Positions 31,890 to 39,239 of a DNA stretch of 64,000 nucleotides are shown here, piece by piece. Source of the DNA: Mariprofundus aestuarium (GTDB taxonomy: Bacteria; Pseudomonadota; Zetaproteobacteria; Mariprofundales; Mariprofundaceae); contig NZ_CP018799.1 of the NCBI RefSeq assembly GCF_002795805.1, positions 124,001 through 188,000 of the forward strand. Direction: 5' to 3'. Position 1 is the stretch's first letter, and each line of letters opens with the position of its first letter. The notes below the pieces were generated by a model, which made no database searches, was not told where the DNA came from, and saw only the letters and a list, made by a program, of their open reading frames with translations. The position numbers were made by a program, and so were the translations under genes.

Positions 31890-34268
31890 CTATCTCTGGT
31901 TCGAACTCATTGCATTGATCTGCTGGCCCAGCCATGCACCTGTAGCATTGGATTGAGACATAAATCGTTCCATCGCCAAGAACTGGCTCATAAGACGCTC
32001 CCGCTCCTTACCTAGTTGTAAGGTCAGGCTGTCAATCTGTGACTGTAGGCTGTCATATGTACTAACCGATGAATCAATACTCATCTGAGTTAGACCGGTA
32101 ACAGGAAACGTATAAGCCTCTAGAGTGCTGCTCATTTGGGCTGCAAGCCCAAGGTTCACGGACATAGTACCAATAGCGCCAGTGGCTGTTCCGGAGTAGG
32201 CCAACAATAAGCCATCAATATTGCCGCTGCTTCCGGTAAGTACTTGTCCATTTCCGGTGGCAGCAATTCCTCCAATTGTTCCAGCTACATCCTGACCAGC
32301 ATATGTCTGGTCTATAATGCCTAGGTTATTGGCGGACTGTGCAACCGTGAAACTCTCCGCGGATCCATAATCATTGCTCTGCAGTTGCAGGAAGTTTCCA
32401 GAAGCGGCGGCTGTAAGTTGCATGGCATGACGCCCCTCCTGAACAACCGTATCAGCTCCGAATGCAAGGGATCCGCCGCCCTCATTGTTAGCGGTCATAG
32501 AGAGTGTAAGGTTGCTATCCCCTGTCTGGTTGTCGGTAATGGTGACCTGTCCTGATGCATTCAAACTGGCCGTAATATTCTGCCCAAATTCCACCTGAAT
32601 GGAGGCCAAAAGATCCGCAATAGTGTCAGTTGCCGGGTCCGAAACAGTAAAGGCATAGTTAACTGCAGAGCCGAATCGGCTTGTGCCGCCAATAGTAATG
32701 GTATCGCCCGCCACAATTCCAAGGCTGCCACCGGCGCCATCGGTCAAATCCTGCAACAGCGATGCGCTGGTGGCAGGCGTACCAAGCCCGGTGACCAGAG
32801 CCGTGCTCATCTGGCGCTGCTCTGTATAGGTTGCAGCAAACTCAGCATTAAGAGCAGAAGCAATACTACTCAAACTCTGGCCATTGGTAAGGTTTACTAC
32901 AGCCTGGCGAGCTGATCCATCTGTAATGGTCACCTGCTCGGCTCCGGCAAGTCCGGCCGAAAGGTCTGTTGCGCCAGTTGCTGTAGCCTGCAGGGCAGCA
33001 GCTGTAATATTCACTGCATAGCTGCCAGCTACTGTGTTCGCTCCATATGTTAGGAATTCCAAGGCAGAATTGTCGCTCGTGCCACTTGCAGCGAAAAGAT
33101 CCCGTACGGAGTTAGGGTCAGTGGTCAGCAGGTTGTCCAGTCTGGATGAGTTGATGCCAAGATGTCCTTTACTGTCCGGCTCTACGCCGATCATGGCCAA
33201 GCTGTTTCTGTCGCTGGCCAAGCCCGAAACAGTGGTAAGCAGGCTTCCAGCTAGCTGAGACTTGACCTGACGTAATAAAGACTCATTGGCAAGAGGGCCA
33301 CTTGTCTTGGTATCAGGATTGAAAGTCATTTGCGCATTGATGAAGTCCATTACCTCGTTGTAGCTATCTACAACCGCTTGGACCTTCCCCTTTACAGCCG
33401 TCGCATCAATAGACGTATTCACTGTGATGGTTGTAGCTGGATCGGCACTTTTCAAATCAAGCGTATAGCCGGCAAGGGCATCGCTGATCGAGTTGCTTTC
33501 ACGGCTAATTGTAATGTTGTCCACATCGATAGAGGCATCAGCCGCGGCCTGCAGGGTTTGCCTTGCATTACCCTGGGCAGTAGCACCAAGCTGTAGGTTG
33601 GCAAGACCTCCAGCCGCATCCAGGTCTGTACCGGCAAGATTTACCACACCATTGGTCAAGCCGGTATCATCGGCGGCCAGAACCAAGCGGAAATCACTGG
33701 TTCCAACCTTGAGAATGCTTGCGCTCACGCCAGTGGCATCACTTCCCGTATTCAACTGGTTGATTTTATCCCTTATGTCTCGAAGTGAGTCCGTGCTTGC
33801 CACATCGATAGTTTTTGCGCTCGCGGATTTACCCTGAATGGTAAAAGTTCCAGCTGTGTAGCCTAAGCCAGCCGTATCACTAGTGATGGCGGTGCCTGTT
33901 GAATCTTTGACGGCTGAACTTGAGCCCAGTTTCTCAGCCGCAGCCAGCTGATTTACCTTAATGGTGTGGCTGCCCGTTGCAGCGCTTGATGATGGTGTTA
34001 CAGTCAGTAGTGAATCTGCACTCGTAGCGGTGTTGCTTCCAAGCGTTGACTGATTTACCAGGAAGTTAGCTTGATTGGCCAGTTCGAGAAACTTGGAACG
34101 CAGTGATGAGAGTGATGAGTCCAGTTGACTAATGAGCCTCTGCTTGATCAACTCATCAGCCTGCTTATCTTGCAAGAGGGTTACCTTTCTACCCTCAATC
34201 TTCATTAGCTGATCGACAATGTTTGCCGAATCAATGCCTGACGACAATCCTGATATGCTACTCACCAT
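31890..34268 (-). CDS. fliD: FliD, filament cap protein
   Basis: 792 residues, long for a FliD, which is usually about 450-670. The N-terminus (ISGLSSGIDSANIVDQLMKIEGRKVTLLQDKQADE) and the C-terminus (STYDSLQSQIDSLTLQLGKERERLMSQFLAMERFMSQSN) are clear FliD parts. The extra length is in the Gly/Ala/Thr-rich middle. It caps the growing filament. AGGAGCG lies upstream of the ATG. It sits between flaG and fliS. Confidence 0.93.
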   Translation of the reverse strand: MVSSISGLSSGIDSANIVDQLMKIEGRKVTLLQDKQADELIKQRLISQLDSSLSSLRSKFLELANQANFLVNQSTLGSNTATSADSLLTVTPSSSAATGSHTIKVNQLAAAEKLGSSSAVKDSTGTAITSDTAGLGYTAGTFTIQGKSASAKTIDVASTDSLRDIRDKINQLNTGSDATGVSASILKVGTSDFRLVLAADDTGLTNGVVNLAGTDLDAAGGLANLQLGATAQGNARQTLQAAADASIDVDNITISRESNSISDALAGYTLDLKSADPATTITVNTSIDATAVKGKVQAVVDSYNEVMDFINAQMTFNPDTKTSGPLANESLLRQVKSQLAGSLLTTVSGLASDRNSLAMIGVEPDSKGHLGINSSRLDNLLTTDPNSVRDLFAASGTSDNSALEFLTYGANTVAGSYAVNITAAALQATATGATDLSAGLAGAEQVTITDGSARQAVVNLTNGQSLSSIASALNAEFAATYTEQRQMSTALVTGLGTPATSASLLQDLTDGAGGSLGIVAGDTITIGGTSRFGSAVNYAFTVSDPATDTIADLLASIQVEFGQNITASLNASGQVTITDNQTGDSNLTLSMTANNEGGGSLAFGADTVVQEGRHAMQLTAAASGNFLQLQSNDYGSAESFTVAQSANNLGIIDQTYAGQDVAGTIGGIAATGNGQVLTGSSGNIDGLLLAYSGTATGAIGTMSVNLGLAAQMSSTLEAYTFPVTGLTQMSIDSSVSTYDSLQSQIDSLTLQLGKERERLMSQFLAMERFMSQSNATGAWLGQQINAMSSNQR

Positions 34269-34279
34269 TTTGAACGCTC

Positions 34280-34645
34280 CTAGGCATTCCTATCAAGGAT
34301 CATGCCAATCATCTCACTCATGGCGGCCTGCTGCTCAATCAGCTTCTTGGGCGGAATTTCCCGCACGACTTCGCCTGTTGCGTTATCCTTGATCTGCACA
34401 TAGAGCCGGTTCAAACGCTCTTCATAACCAAAGCTCAATCGTTCACTTGAAGCTGCTGTCAATCGGGCATTCGCTTGATCAACGGCTTTCTTAATAGCTT
34501 CATTGTCAATAGGTGTGTCTTGCTTCTGTAGTGTTTTATCTAAATCTTTCGAGTTGCTTACAACAAGGGGCTTTTGCTGCGCCGCTGTTCCTATGGCACT
34601 AGAAGTAGTTGCTGATGAAGATGAAATTGCACTTATTTCATTCAT
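34280..34645 (-). CDS. flaG: FlaG family protein (copy 1)
   Basis: 121 residues with a Ser/Thr/Gln-rich N-terminus and the FlaG block LSFGYEERLNRLYVQIKDNATGEVVREIPPKKLIEQQA near the C-terminus. FlaG is linked to filament length in other bacteria. The ribosome site is strong (AAGGAGG). A close copy lies at 36429-36800, with the C-terminal half almost identical. Confidence 0.92.
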   Translation of the reverse strand: MNEISAISSSSATTSSAIGTAAQQKPLVVSNSKDLDKTLQKQDTPIDNEAIKKAVDQANARLTAASSERLSFGYEERLNRLYVQIKDNATGEVVREIPPKKLIEQQAAMSEMIGMILDRNA

Positions 34646-34681
34646 AACAATTTACCTCCTTTTAATTTATTGAGATGAGAG

Positions 34682-34712
34682 AAGCCGGCAAAGGTATTGC
34701 CTCAACCGGCCC
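34682..34712 (-). terminator. Rho-independent-type stem-loop after flagellin copy 1
   Basis: GCCGG and CCGGC arms (34684-34688 and 34706-34710) with an inner AGG/CCT pairing and a T-rich tail on the minus strand. It separates fla copy 1 from flaG copy 1. It probably reduces read-through so that flagellin mRNA exceeds flaG-fliD-fliS mRNA. The T-tract is imperfect. Confidence 0.5.
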
Positions 34713-34753
34713 CTCTTTCTACTCATGGATTAAGTGTTCTATATCTGTTTCGA

Positions 34754-35590
34754 TTAACGGAACAGTGAAAGAACGTTCTGCGAAGACTGGTTGGCCTGAG
34801 CCAGCATTGATGTGCCAGCCTGCACCAGAACCTGAGACTTCGTGAAGTCAGCCATCTCTTTCGCCATGTCGGCATCCTTGATGGTTGAGATCGAGGCACT
34901 TACCTGCTCCATCTGAGTCGCCAGATTAGCACTTACGTAGCTCAGCTGGTTCACAGCAGCACCGAATGCAGCACGGTCTGTGGTCAGGCCGTCCAGTGCA
35001 GTATTGAGGGTGTCAATAGCTGCAGCAGCGCCAGAGGCAGAAGCAAGGTCAATGGCAGTAATGCCCAAGCCAGTTGAAGCTGTAGTGAAGTCTGCACTGA
35101 AATCAACCGCCACCTGGTCATTAGCACTGTTTGCAGCGCCAACCTGGAAGGTGGTAGTGGAAGCTCCGCTACCGTCGAGCAGCTTGGTGCCGTTGTAGTT
35201 AACACCGTTGGCGATTTTGTCGATCTGACCAAGAAGGTTAGCAGCCTCGCCAGCCAGCTTGGTGCGCTCATTTGAACCGTTGTTCGCACTTGAAGCCTGA
35301 GTTGCCAGAACCTGCAAACGACGAACCATGTTCTCAATCTCATTTACACCAGATTCAGCAGTTTTCACCATGGCGGTTGCCTGAAGTGAATTCTGAGAAG
35401 CTGCTTCCAGCTTGCCTTTTTCGCCCTGAAGCTTAGCTGAAATCGCATAACCTGCTGCATCGTCTGATGCAGAGTTAATCCGGAAGCCCGAAGACAAGCG
35501 CTCCAGTGACTTGTTCATGTTTGACGAGTTGATGTTCATGTTCTTCAGGGCTGAGATTGAACCCATGTTGGTTTGTACGGACATTGCCAT
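34754..35590 (-). CDS. fliC: Flagellin (copy 1)
   Basis: 278 residues with flagellin D0/D1 ends: LERLSSGFRINSASDDAAGYAISAKL at the N-terminus and the C-terminal helix (STIKDADMAKEMADFTKSQVLVQAGTSMLAQANQSSQNVLSLF). The middle (about 140-200) is short and rich in Ala, Thr and Ser and would be the exposed region. Copy 3 encodes the identical protein; copy 2 differs at three residues. AAGGAGAG lies upstream. A sigma-28 promoter lies at 35699-35725. Confidence 0.97.
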   Translation of the reverse strand: MAMSVQTNMGSISALKNMNINSSNMNKSLERLSSGFRINSASDDAAGYAISAKLQGEKGKLEAASQNSLQATAMVKTAESGVNEIENMVRRLQVLATQASSANNGSNERTKLAGEAANLLGQIDKIANGVNYNGTKLLDGSGASTTTFQVGAANSANDQVAVDFSADFTTASTGLGITAIDLASASGAAAAIDTLNTALDGLTTDRAAFGAAVNQLSYVSANLATQMEQVSASISTIKDADMAKEMADFTKSQVLVQAGTSMLAQANQSSQNVLSLFR

Positions 35591-35667
35591 AATATTCTCT
35601 CCTTAGTATGTTAAATAGGTTACGTAAACGACATCATGCCCTGTTACGTTCGAGCCTCTGGGCTCTT

Positions 35668-35689
35668 CCGGTAAGGTTCTTTCTCCCGG
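35668..35689 (-). promoter_or_regulatory. Leader hairpin with GGA motif, flagellin copy 1 (CsrA site candidate)
   Basis: On the minus strand CCGG arms enclose a loop with a GGA. A further GGA follows in CCGGAAG, and the ribosome site (AAGGAGAG) holds a third. The matching site of copy 3 is at 38960-38981, where the stem is six base pairs. Confidence 0.45.
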
Positions 35690-35698
35690 CACATATAT

Positions 35699-35725
35699 CT
35701 ATCGACAGAGAGATCTCCAACTTTA
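35699..35725 (-). promoter_or_regulatory. Sigma-28 promoter, flagellin copy 1
   Basis: On the minus strand TAAAGTT then a 15-base spacer counted from TAAA and GTCGATAG, close to the sigma-28 consensus TAAA-N15-GCCGATAA. It lies 109 bases before the ATG. The same element occurs at the other two flagellin genes. Confidence 0.85.
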
Positions 35726-35816
35726 ATTTTTTTTCAGATATTTCTGGCTGCTGAAGAGGCAGTCGCGATTGGGCTGTGGGCGGAAGAGGCTAACTACCCC
35801 GGTTGCGGCACAAAAG

Positions 35817-35848
35817 AAGCCGGCCAGAGGTTGCCCCCTGGCCGGCTT
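35817..35848. terminator. Strong hairpin terminator between fliS copy 2 and flagellin copy 1
   Basis: AAGCCGGCCAG and CTGGCCGGCTT arms form an 11-base stem with a 10-base loop. T-rich flanks exist on both sides. It ends transcripts arriving from the upstream (higher-coordinate) genes and isolates the flagellin copy 1 promoter. The same hairpin is at 37972-38003. Confidence 0.8.
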
Positions 35849-35891
35849 CTTTCTTTTTATTGCTGTTTAAGCTGTTCTATATCTGTTTCGA

Positions 35892-35923
35892 TTAACGGAA
35901 CAGTGAATGGTGTTGATTATCAT
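35892..35923 (-). pseudogene. Remnants: fliT start fused to a flagellin 3' tail
   Basis: Just after the fliS copy 2 stop an ATG overlaps it as TAATG, exactly as fliT begins after fliS copy 1, but only a few fliT-like codons follow. The sequence then becomes the last codons of flagellin (Ser-Leu-Phe-Arg-stop, 35892-35907) followed by the flagellin 3' flank. This is a deletion or recombination junction, not a working gene. Confidence 0.7.
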
Positions 35924-36321
35924 TAATAACCATTAACCTGTCTTGCTTGGGGGGCTGAGTTAGCGTCGGCCAAGCCCTGCCACCCTTCCCGCAGGGTATT
36001 TGCTAGTGATAGCACCTCATCAATGGCAGCAGTTGTGTCGCCGGCGCTACCCTCCATGATTCTGCGACTCATATAGGTGTAGAGGTTGCCTAAGCTGGCG
36101 GCTATTGCACCACCATTCTCCATGTCGAGGCTGGTAACAAGCTCAACCAGCGCTGCAATTGCTCGTGAAAGTTGATCCGCTTCGGCTGCATGGTTGTTCT
36201 CTTCCCCTGCAAGCTTGGCCAGGCTCAGGGATTTGATCAAAACATCATAGGTCAAAAGGATAAGTTCCAATGGGTTAGCCCCTTCTACCTGTACACCGCG
36301 ATACTTCTGATATCCTGTCAT
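35923..36321 (-). CDS. fliS: FliS, flagellin export chaperone (copy 2)
   Basis: 132 residues, MTGYQKYRGVQVEGANPLEL, very close to copy 1 with scattered substitutions. GGAGATTAGC precedes the ATG. It lies after flaG copy 2, with no fliD between them. The next sequence after its stop is a broken fliT/flagellin junction, so this copy has lost its usual partner. Flagellin chaperoning would be redundant. Confidence 0.92.
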   Translation of the reverse strand: MTGYQKYRGVQVEGANPLELILLTYDVLIKSLSLAKLAGEENNHAAEADQLSRAIAALVELVTSLDMENGGAIAASLGNLYTYMSRRIMEGSAGDTTAAIDEVLSLANTLREGWQGLADANSAPQARQVNGY

Positions 36322-36428
36322 GCTAATCTCCTATTATCCCTGATAAAGGCGCTGAGTTGATTTTTGACCTGACCATGAAACTGCTGCCAAGCCTGATACA
36401 CAGGTGGAGCTAATCAAGACGAATGCTG

Positions 36429-36800
36429 CTACGCACTCCTGTCAAGGATGATGCCAATCATTTCACTCATGGCGGCCTGCTGCTCAATCAGCTTCTTGGG
36501 CGGAATTTCCCGCACGACTTCGCCTGTTGCGTTATCCTTGATCTGTACATAGAGCCGATTCAATCGCTCTTCATAACCAAAGCTCAGATGCTGGTTGGAT
36601 GCTGCTGTCAGCTGGGTGTTCGCCTGCGCGACGAGCTTCTTAACGGTCTCGCTATCAACAGGTTTTTCTTGCTGCTGTAGCGAATTGACTGCTTTTTCTT
36701 CAGTTGAAACTGGTTGTTTTTGTTGCTGAATCTTTGGTTGCGTTGCGGCACTAGAAGTAGCTGTTGATGAAGCAATACTATTAATATTGATCGCATTCAT
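36429..36800 (-). CDS. flaG: FlaG family protein (copy 2)
   Basis: 123 residues. The C-terminal half matches copy 1 almost exactly (FGYEERLNRLYVQIKDNATG) and the N-terminal half has diverged (MNAININSIASSTATSS). The upstream ribosome site is the same. It follows flagellin copy 2. A 107-base gap to fliS copy 2 holds nothing I recognise as fliD. Confidence 0.92.
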   Translation of the reverse strand: MNAININSIASSTATSSAATQPKIQQQKQPVSTEEKAVNSLQQQEKPVDSETVKKLVAQANTQLTAASNQHLSFGYEERLNRLYVQIKDNATGEVVREIPPKKLIEQQAAMSEMIGIILDRSA

Positions 36801-36836
36801 AACAATTTACCTCCTTTTAATTTATTGAGATGAGAG

Positions 36837-36867
36837 AAGCCGGCAAAGGTATTGCCTCAACCGGCCC
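36837..36867 (-). terminator. Stem-loop after flagellin copy 2
   Basis: The same GCCGG/CCGGC stem-loop as at 34682-34712, at 36839-36843 and 36861-36865, between fla copy 2 and flaG copy 2. Confidence 0.5.
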
Positions 36868-36909
36868 CTCTTTCTACTCATGGCTTAAGCTGTTCTATAT
36901 CTGTTTCGA

Positions 36910-37746
36910 TTAACGGAACAGTGAAAGAACGTTCTGCGAAGACTGGTTGGCCTGAGCCAGCATTGATGTGCCAGCCTGTACCAGTACCTGAGACTTCGTG
37001 AAGTCAGCCATCTCTTTCGCCATGTCAGCATCCTTGATGGTTGAGATCGAGGCACTTACCTGCTCCATCTGAGTCGCCAGGTTAGCACTTACGTAGCTCA
37101 GCTGGTTCACAGCAGCACCGAATGCAGCACGGTCTGTGGTCAGGCCGTCCAGTGCAGTATTGAGGGTGTCAATAGCTGCAGCAGCGCCAGAGGCAGAAGC
37201 AAGGTCAATGGCAGTAATGCCCAAGCCAGTTGAAGCTGTAGTGAAGTCTGCACTGAAATCAACCGCCACCTGGTCATTAGCACTGTTTGCAGCGCCAACC
37301 TGGAAGGTGGTAGTGGAAGCTCCGCTACCGTCGAGCAGCTTGGTGCCGTTGTAGTTAACACCGTTGGCGATTTTGTCGATCTGACCAAGAAGGTTAGCAG
37401 CCTCGCCAGCCAGTTTGGTGCGCTCATTTGCACCGTTGTTCGCACTTGAAGCCTGAGTTGCCAGAACCTGCAAACGACGAACCATGTTCTCAATCTCATT
37501 TACACCAGATTCAGCAGTTTTCACCATGGCGGTTGCCTGAAGTGAATTCTGAGAAGCTGCTTCCAGCTTGCCTTTTTCGCCCTGAAGCTTGGCTGAAATC
37601 GCATAACCTGCCGCATCGTCTGATGCAGAGTTAATCCGGAAGCCCGAAGACAGGCGCTCCAGTGACTTGTTCATGTTGTTTGAGTTGATGTTCATGTTCT
37701 TCAGGGCTGAAATGGAACCCATGTTGGTTTGTACGGACATTGGCAT
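36910..37746 (-). CDS. fliC: Flagellin (copy 2)
   Basis: 278 residues, differing from copies 1 and 3 only by Pro at residue 2, Asn for Ser in the NINSNNMN segment and Ala for Ser in NNGANERT. Other features are as copy 1. The high identity of coding and flanking sequence means recent duplication or gene conversion. A sigma-28 promoter lies at 37855-37881. Confidence 0.97.
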   Translation of the reverse strand: MPMSVQTNMGSISALKNMNINSNNMNKSLERLSSGFRINSASDDAAGYAISAKLQGEKGKLEAASQNSLQATAMVKTAESGVNEIENMVRRLQVLATQASSANNGANERTKLAGEAANLLGQIDKIANGVNYNGTKLLDGSGASTTTFQVGAANSANDQVAVDFSADFTTASTGLGITAIDLASASGAAAAIDTLNTALDGLTTDRAAFGAAVNQLSYVSANLATQMEQVSASISTIKDADMAKEMADFTKSQVLVQAGTSMLAQANQSSQNVLSLFR

Positions 37747-37854
37747 AATAATCTCTCCTTAGTATGTTAAATAGGTTACGTAAACGACATCATGCCCTGT
37801 TACGTTCGAGCCTCTGGGCTCTTCCGGTAAGGTTCTTTCTCCCGGCACATATAT

Positions 37855-37881
37855 CTATCGACAGAGAGATCTCCAACTTTA
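37855..37881 (-). promoter_or_regulatory. Sigma-28 promoter, flagellin copy 2
   Basis: Same element as copy 1: minus-strand TAAAGTT, 15-base spacer from TAAA, GTCGATAG. The flanks are nearly identical to those of copy 1. Confidence 0.85.
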
Positions 37882-37971
37882 ATTTTTTTCAGATATTTCT
37901 GGCTGCTGAAGAGGCAGTCGTGATTGGGCTGTGGGCGGAAGAGGCTAACTACCCCGGTTGCGGCACAAAAA

Positions 37972-38003
37972 AAGCCGGCCAGAGGTTGTCCCCTGGCCGG
38001 CTT
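37972..38003 (-). terminator. Rho-independent terminator of flagellin copy 3
   Basis: AAGCCGGCCAG/CTGGCCGG-type arms (11 bases) with a short loop, followed on the minus strand by a run of seven T. It directly follows the flagellin copy 3 stop. It is the best terminator in the cluster. Confidence 0.85.
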
Positions 38004-38046
38004 CTTTCTTTTTACTGCGGTTTAAGCTGTTCTATATCTGTTTCGA

Positions 38047-38883
38047 TTAACGGAACAGTGAAAGAACGTTCTGCGAAGACTGGTTGGCCTGAGCCAGCAT
38101 TGATGTGCCAGCCTGCACCAGTACCTGAGACTTCGTGAAGTCAGCCATCTCTTTCGCCATGTCGGCATCCTTGATGGTTGAGATCGAGGCACTTACCTGC
38201 TCCATCTGAGTCGCCAGATTAGCACTTACGTAGCTCAGCTGGTTCACAGCAGCACCGAATGCAGCACGGTCTGTGGTCAGGCCGTCCAGTGCAGTATTGA
38301 GGGTGTCAATAGCTGCAGCAGCGCCAGAGGCAGAAGCAAGGTCAATGGCAGTAATGCCCAAGCCAGTTGAAGCTGTAGTGAAGTCTGCACTGAAATCAAC
38401 CGCCACCTGGTCATTAGCACTGTTTGCAGCGCCAACCTGGAAGGTGGTAGTGGAAGCTCCGCTACCGTCGAGCAGCTTGGTGCCGTTGTAGTTAACACCG
38501 TTGGCGATTTTGTCGATCTGACCAAGAAGGTTAGCAGCCTCGCCAGCCAGCTTGGTGCGCTCATTTGAACCGTTGTTCGCACTTGAAGCCTGAGTTGCCA
38601 GAACCTGCAAACGACGAACCATGTTCTCAATCTCATTTACACCAGATTCAGCAGTTTTCACCATGGCGGTTGCCTGAAGTGAATTCTGAGAAGCTGCTTC
38701 CAGCTTGCCTTTTTCGCCCTGAAGCTTAGCTGAAATCGCATAACCTGCTGCATCGTCTGATGCAGAGTTAATCCGGAAGCCCGAAGACAAGCGCTCCAGT
38801 GACTTGTTCATGTTTGACGAGTTGATGTTCATGTTCTTCAGGGCTGAGATTGAACCCATGTTGGTTTGTACGGACATTGCCAT
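38047..38883 (-). CDS. fliC: Flagellin (copy 3)
   Basis: 278 residues, identical in protein sequence to copy 1. It is the first flagellin read from the upstream end of the cluster and has the best sigma-28 promoter and the most stable leader hairpin, so it may be the main flagellin. A terminator follows directly. Its AAGGAGAG ribosome site carries a GGA that CsrA could cover. Confidence 0.97.
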   Translation of the reverse strand: MAMSVQTNMGSISALKNMNINSSNMNKSLERLSSGFRINSASDDAAGYAISAKLQGEKGKLEAASQNSLQATAMVKTAESGVNEIENMVRRLQVLATQASSANNGSNERTKLAGEAANLLGQIDKIANGVNYNGTKLLDGSGASTTTFQVGAANSANDQVAVDFSADFTTASTGLGITAIDLASASGAAAAIDTLNTALDGLTTDRAAFGAAVNQLSYVSANLATQMEQVSASISTIKDADMAKEMADFTKSQVLVQAGTSMLAQANQSSQNVLSLFR

Positions 38884-38959
38884 AATATTCTCTCCTTAGT
38901 GTTTCTTATATATTTTTCGTAACGACATCATGCCCTGTTACGTACGAGCCTTGGCTCTT

Positions 38960-38981
38960 CCGGGAAGGTTCTTTCTCCCGG
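38960..38981 (-). promoter_or_regulatory. Leader hairpin with GGA motifs, flagellin copy 3 (CsrA site candidate)
   Basis: Arms CCGGGA and TCCCGG, six base pairs, with a 10-base loop, placed about three bases from the predicted transcription start. GGA occurs in CCGGGAG and CCGGAAG, and again in the ribosome site 70 bases on. A second stem (CGTAAC/GTTACG) follows in the leader. This is the usual layout of CsrA-controlled flagellin leaders. Confidence 0.5.
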
Positions 38982-38990
38982 CACAAATAT

Positions 38991-39017
38991 CTATCGCCAG
39001 AGAAATTTTTAACTTTA
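38991..39017 (-). promoter_or_regulatory. Sigma-28 promoter, flagellin copy 3
   Basis: Minus strand TAAAGTT, 15-base spacer from TAAA, GGCGATAG, closest of the three to the consensus. The predicted start is near 38984, giving a leader of about 100 bases. Confidence 0.88.
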
Positions 39018-39082
39018 ATTTTTTATGGATTCCTGTGGCAACTTGTATCGTGATGCTTATTGATAGAGCTATGAGGACAGCC

Positions 39083-39098
39083 TGGTGTTTTAGTTGCA
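39083..39098 (+). promoter_or_regulatory. Sigma-54 promoter candidate for the giant glycosyltransferase
   Basis: TGGTGTTTTAGTTGCA: GG and GC 10 bases apart, TTGCA at -12 is ideal, the -24 half has TGGT for TGGC. It lies about 140 bases before the ATG. It would place the gene under the flagellar cascade. Confidence 0.5.
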
Positions 39099-39153
39099 CA
39101 TTCAAATGGTAGCCACTGATCGGTAAGGGCACTCGGGCTTCAGTAGCCAATGC

Positions 39154-39183
39154 CACAAAGGGTGGCCCTTCTCTTGCTTTGTG
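39154..39183 (+). other. Leader stem-loop before the giant glycosyltransferase
   Basis: Outer arms CACAAAG (39154-39160) and CTTTGTG (39177-39183) with an inner GGG/CCC pairing. It falls in the expected leader of the glycosyltransferase mRNA. It has no T-tract after it, so a terminator is unlikely. Function unknown. Confidence 0.35.
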
Positions 39184-39239
39184 TTTTCGCAACAGTGCCT
39201 AAGGGATTGGGCTGACTGCCACCTGTGGGAGATATACAC

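Larger units (their letters stand above)
34280..35907 (-). repeat. Duplicated segment, copy A (flaG, flagellin, promoter, flagellin tail)
   Basis: This segment and copy B (36429-38062) share flaG, flagellin, the sigma-28 promoter, the leader, the hairpin terminator and the last bases of a neighbouring flagellin. Sequence identity is very high outside the first half of flaG. Copy A ends in a recombination scar against fliS copy 2. Confidence 0.85.
36429..38062 (-). repeat. Duplicated segment, copy B
   Basis: Matches copy A at 34280-35907. At its upstream end the flagellin tail continues into the complete flagellin copy 3. That shows the tail in copy A is a truncated version of such a gene. 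Confidence 0.85.

Noticed and set aside
34646-38062. Repeated segments that might suggest a CRISPR array or insertion element
   Set aside because: The repeats are long, carry genes and promoters, and lack spacers, transposase and terminal inverted repeats; a segmental duplication explains them.
34984-38636. Three copies of a 119-codon minus-strand frame and three of a 72-codon plus-strand frame inside the flagellin genes
   Set aside because: They are other-frame shadows of the three nearly identical flagellins and repeat only because the genes do.
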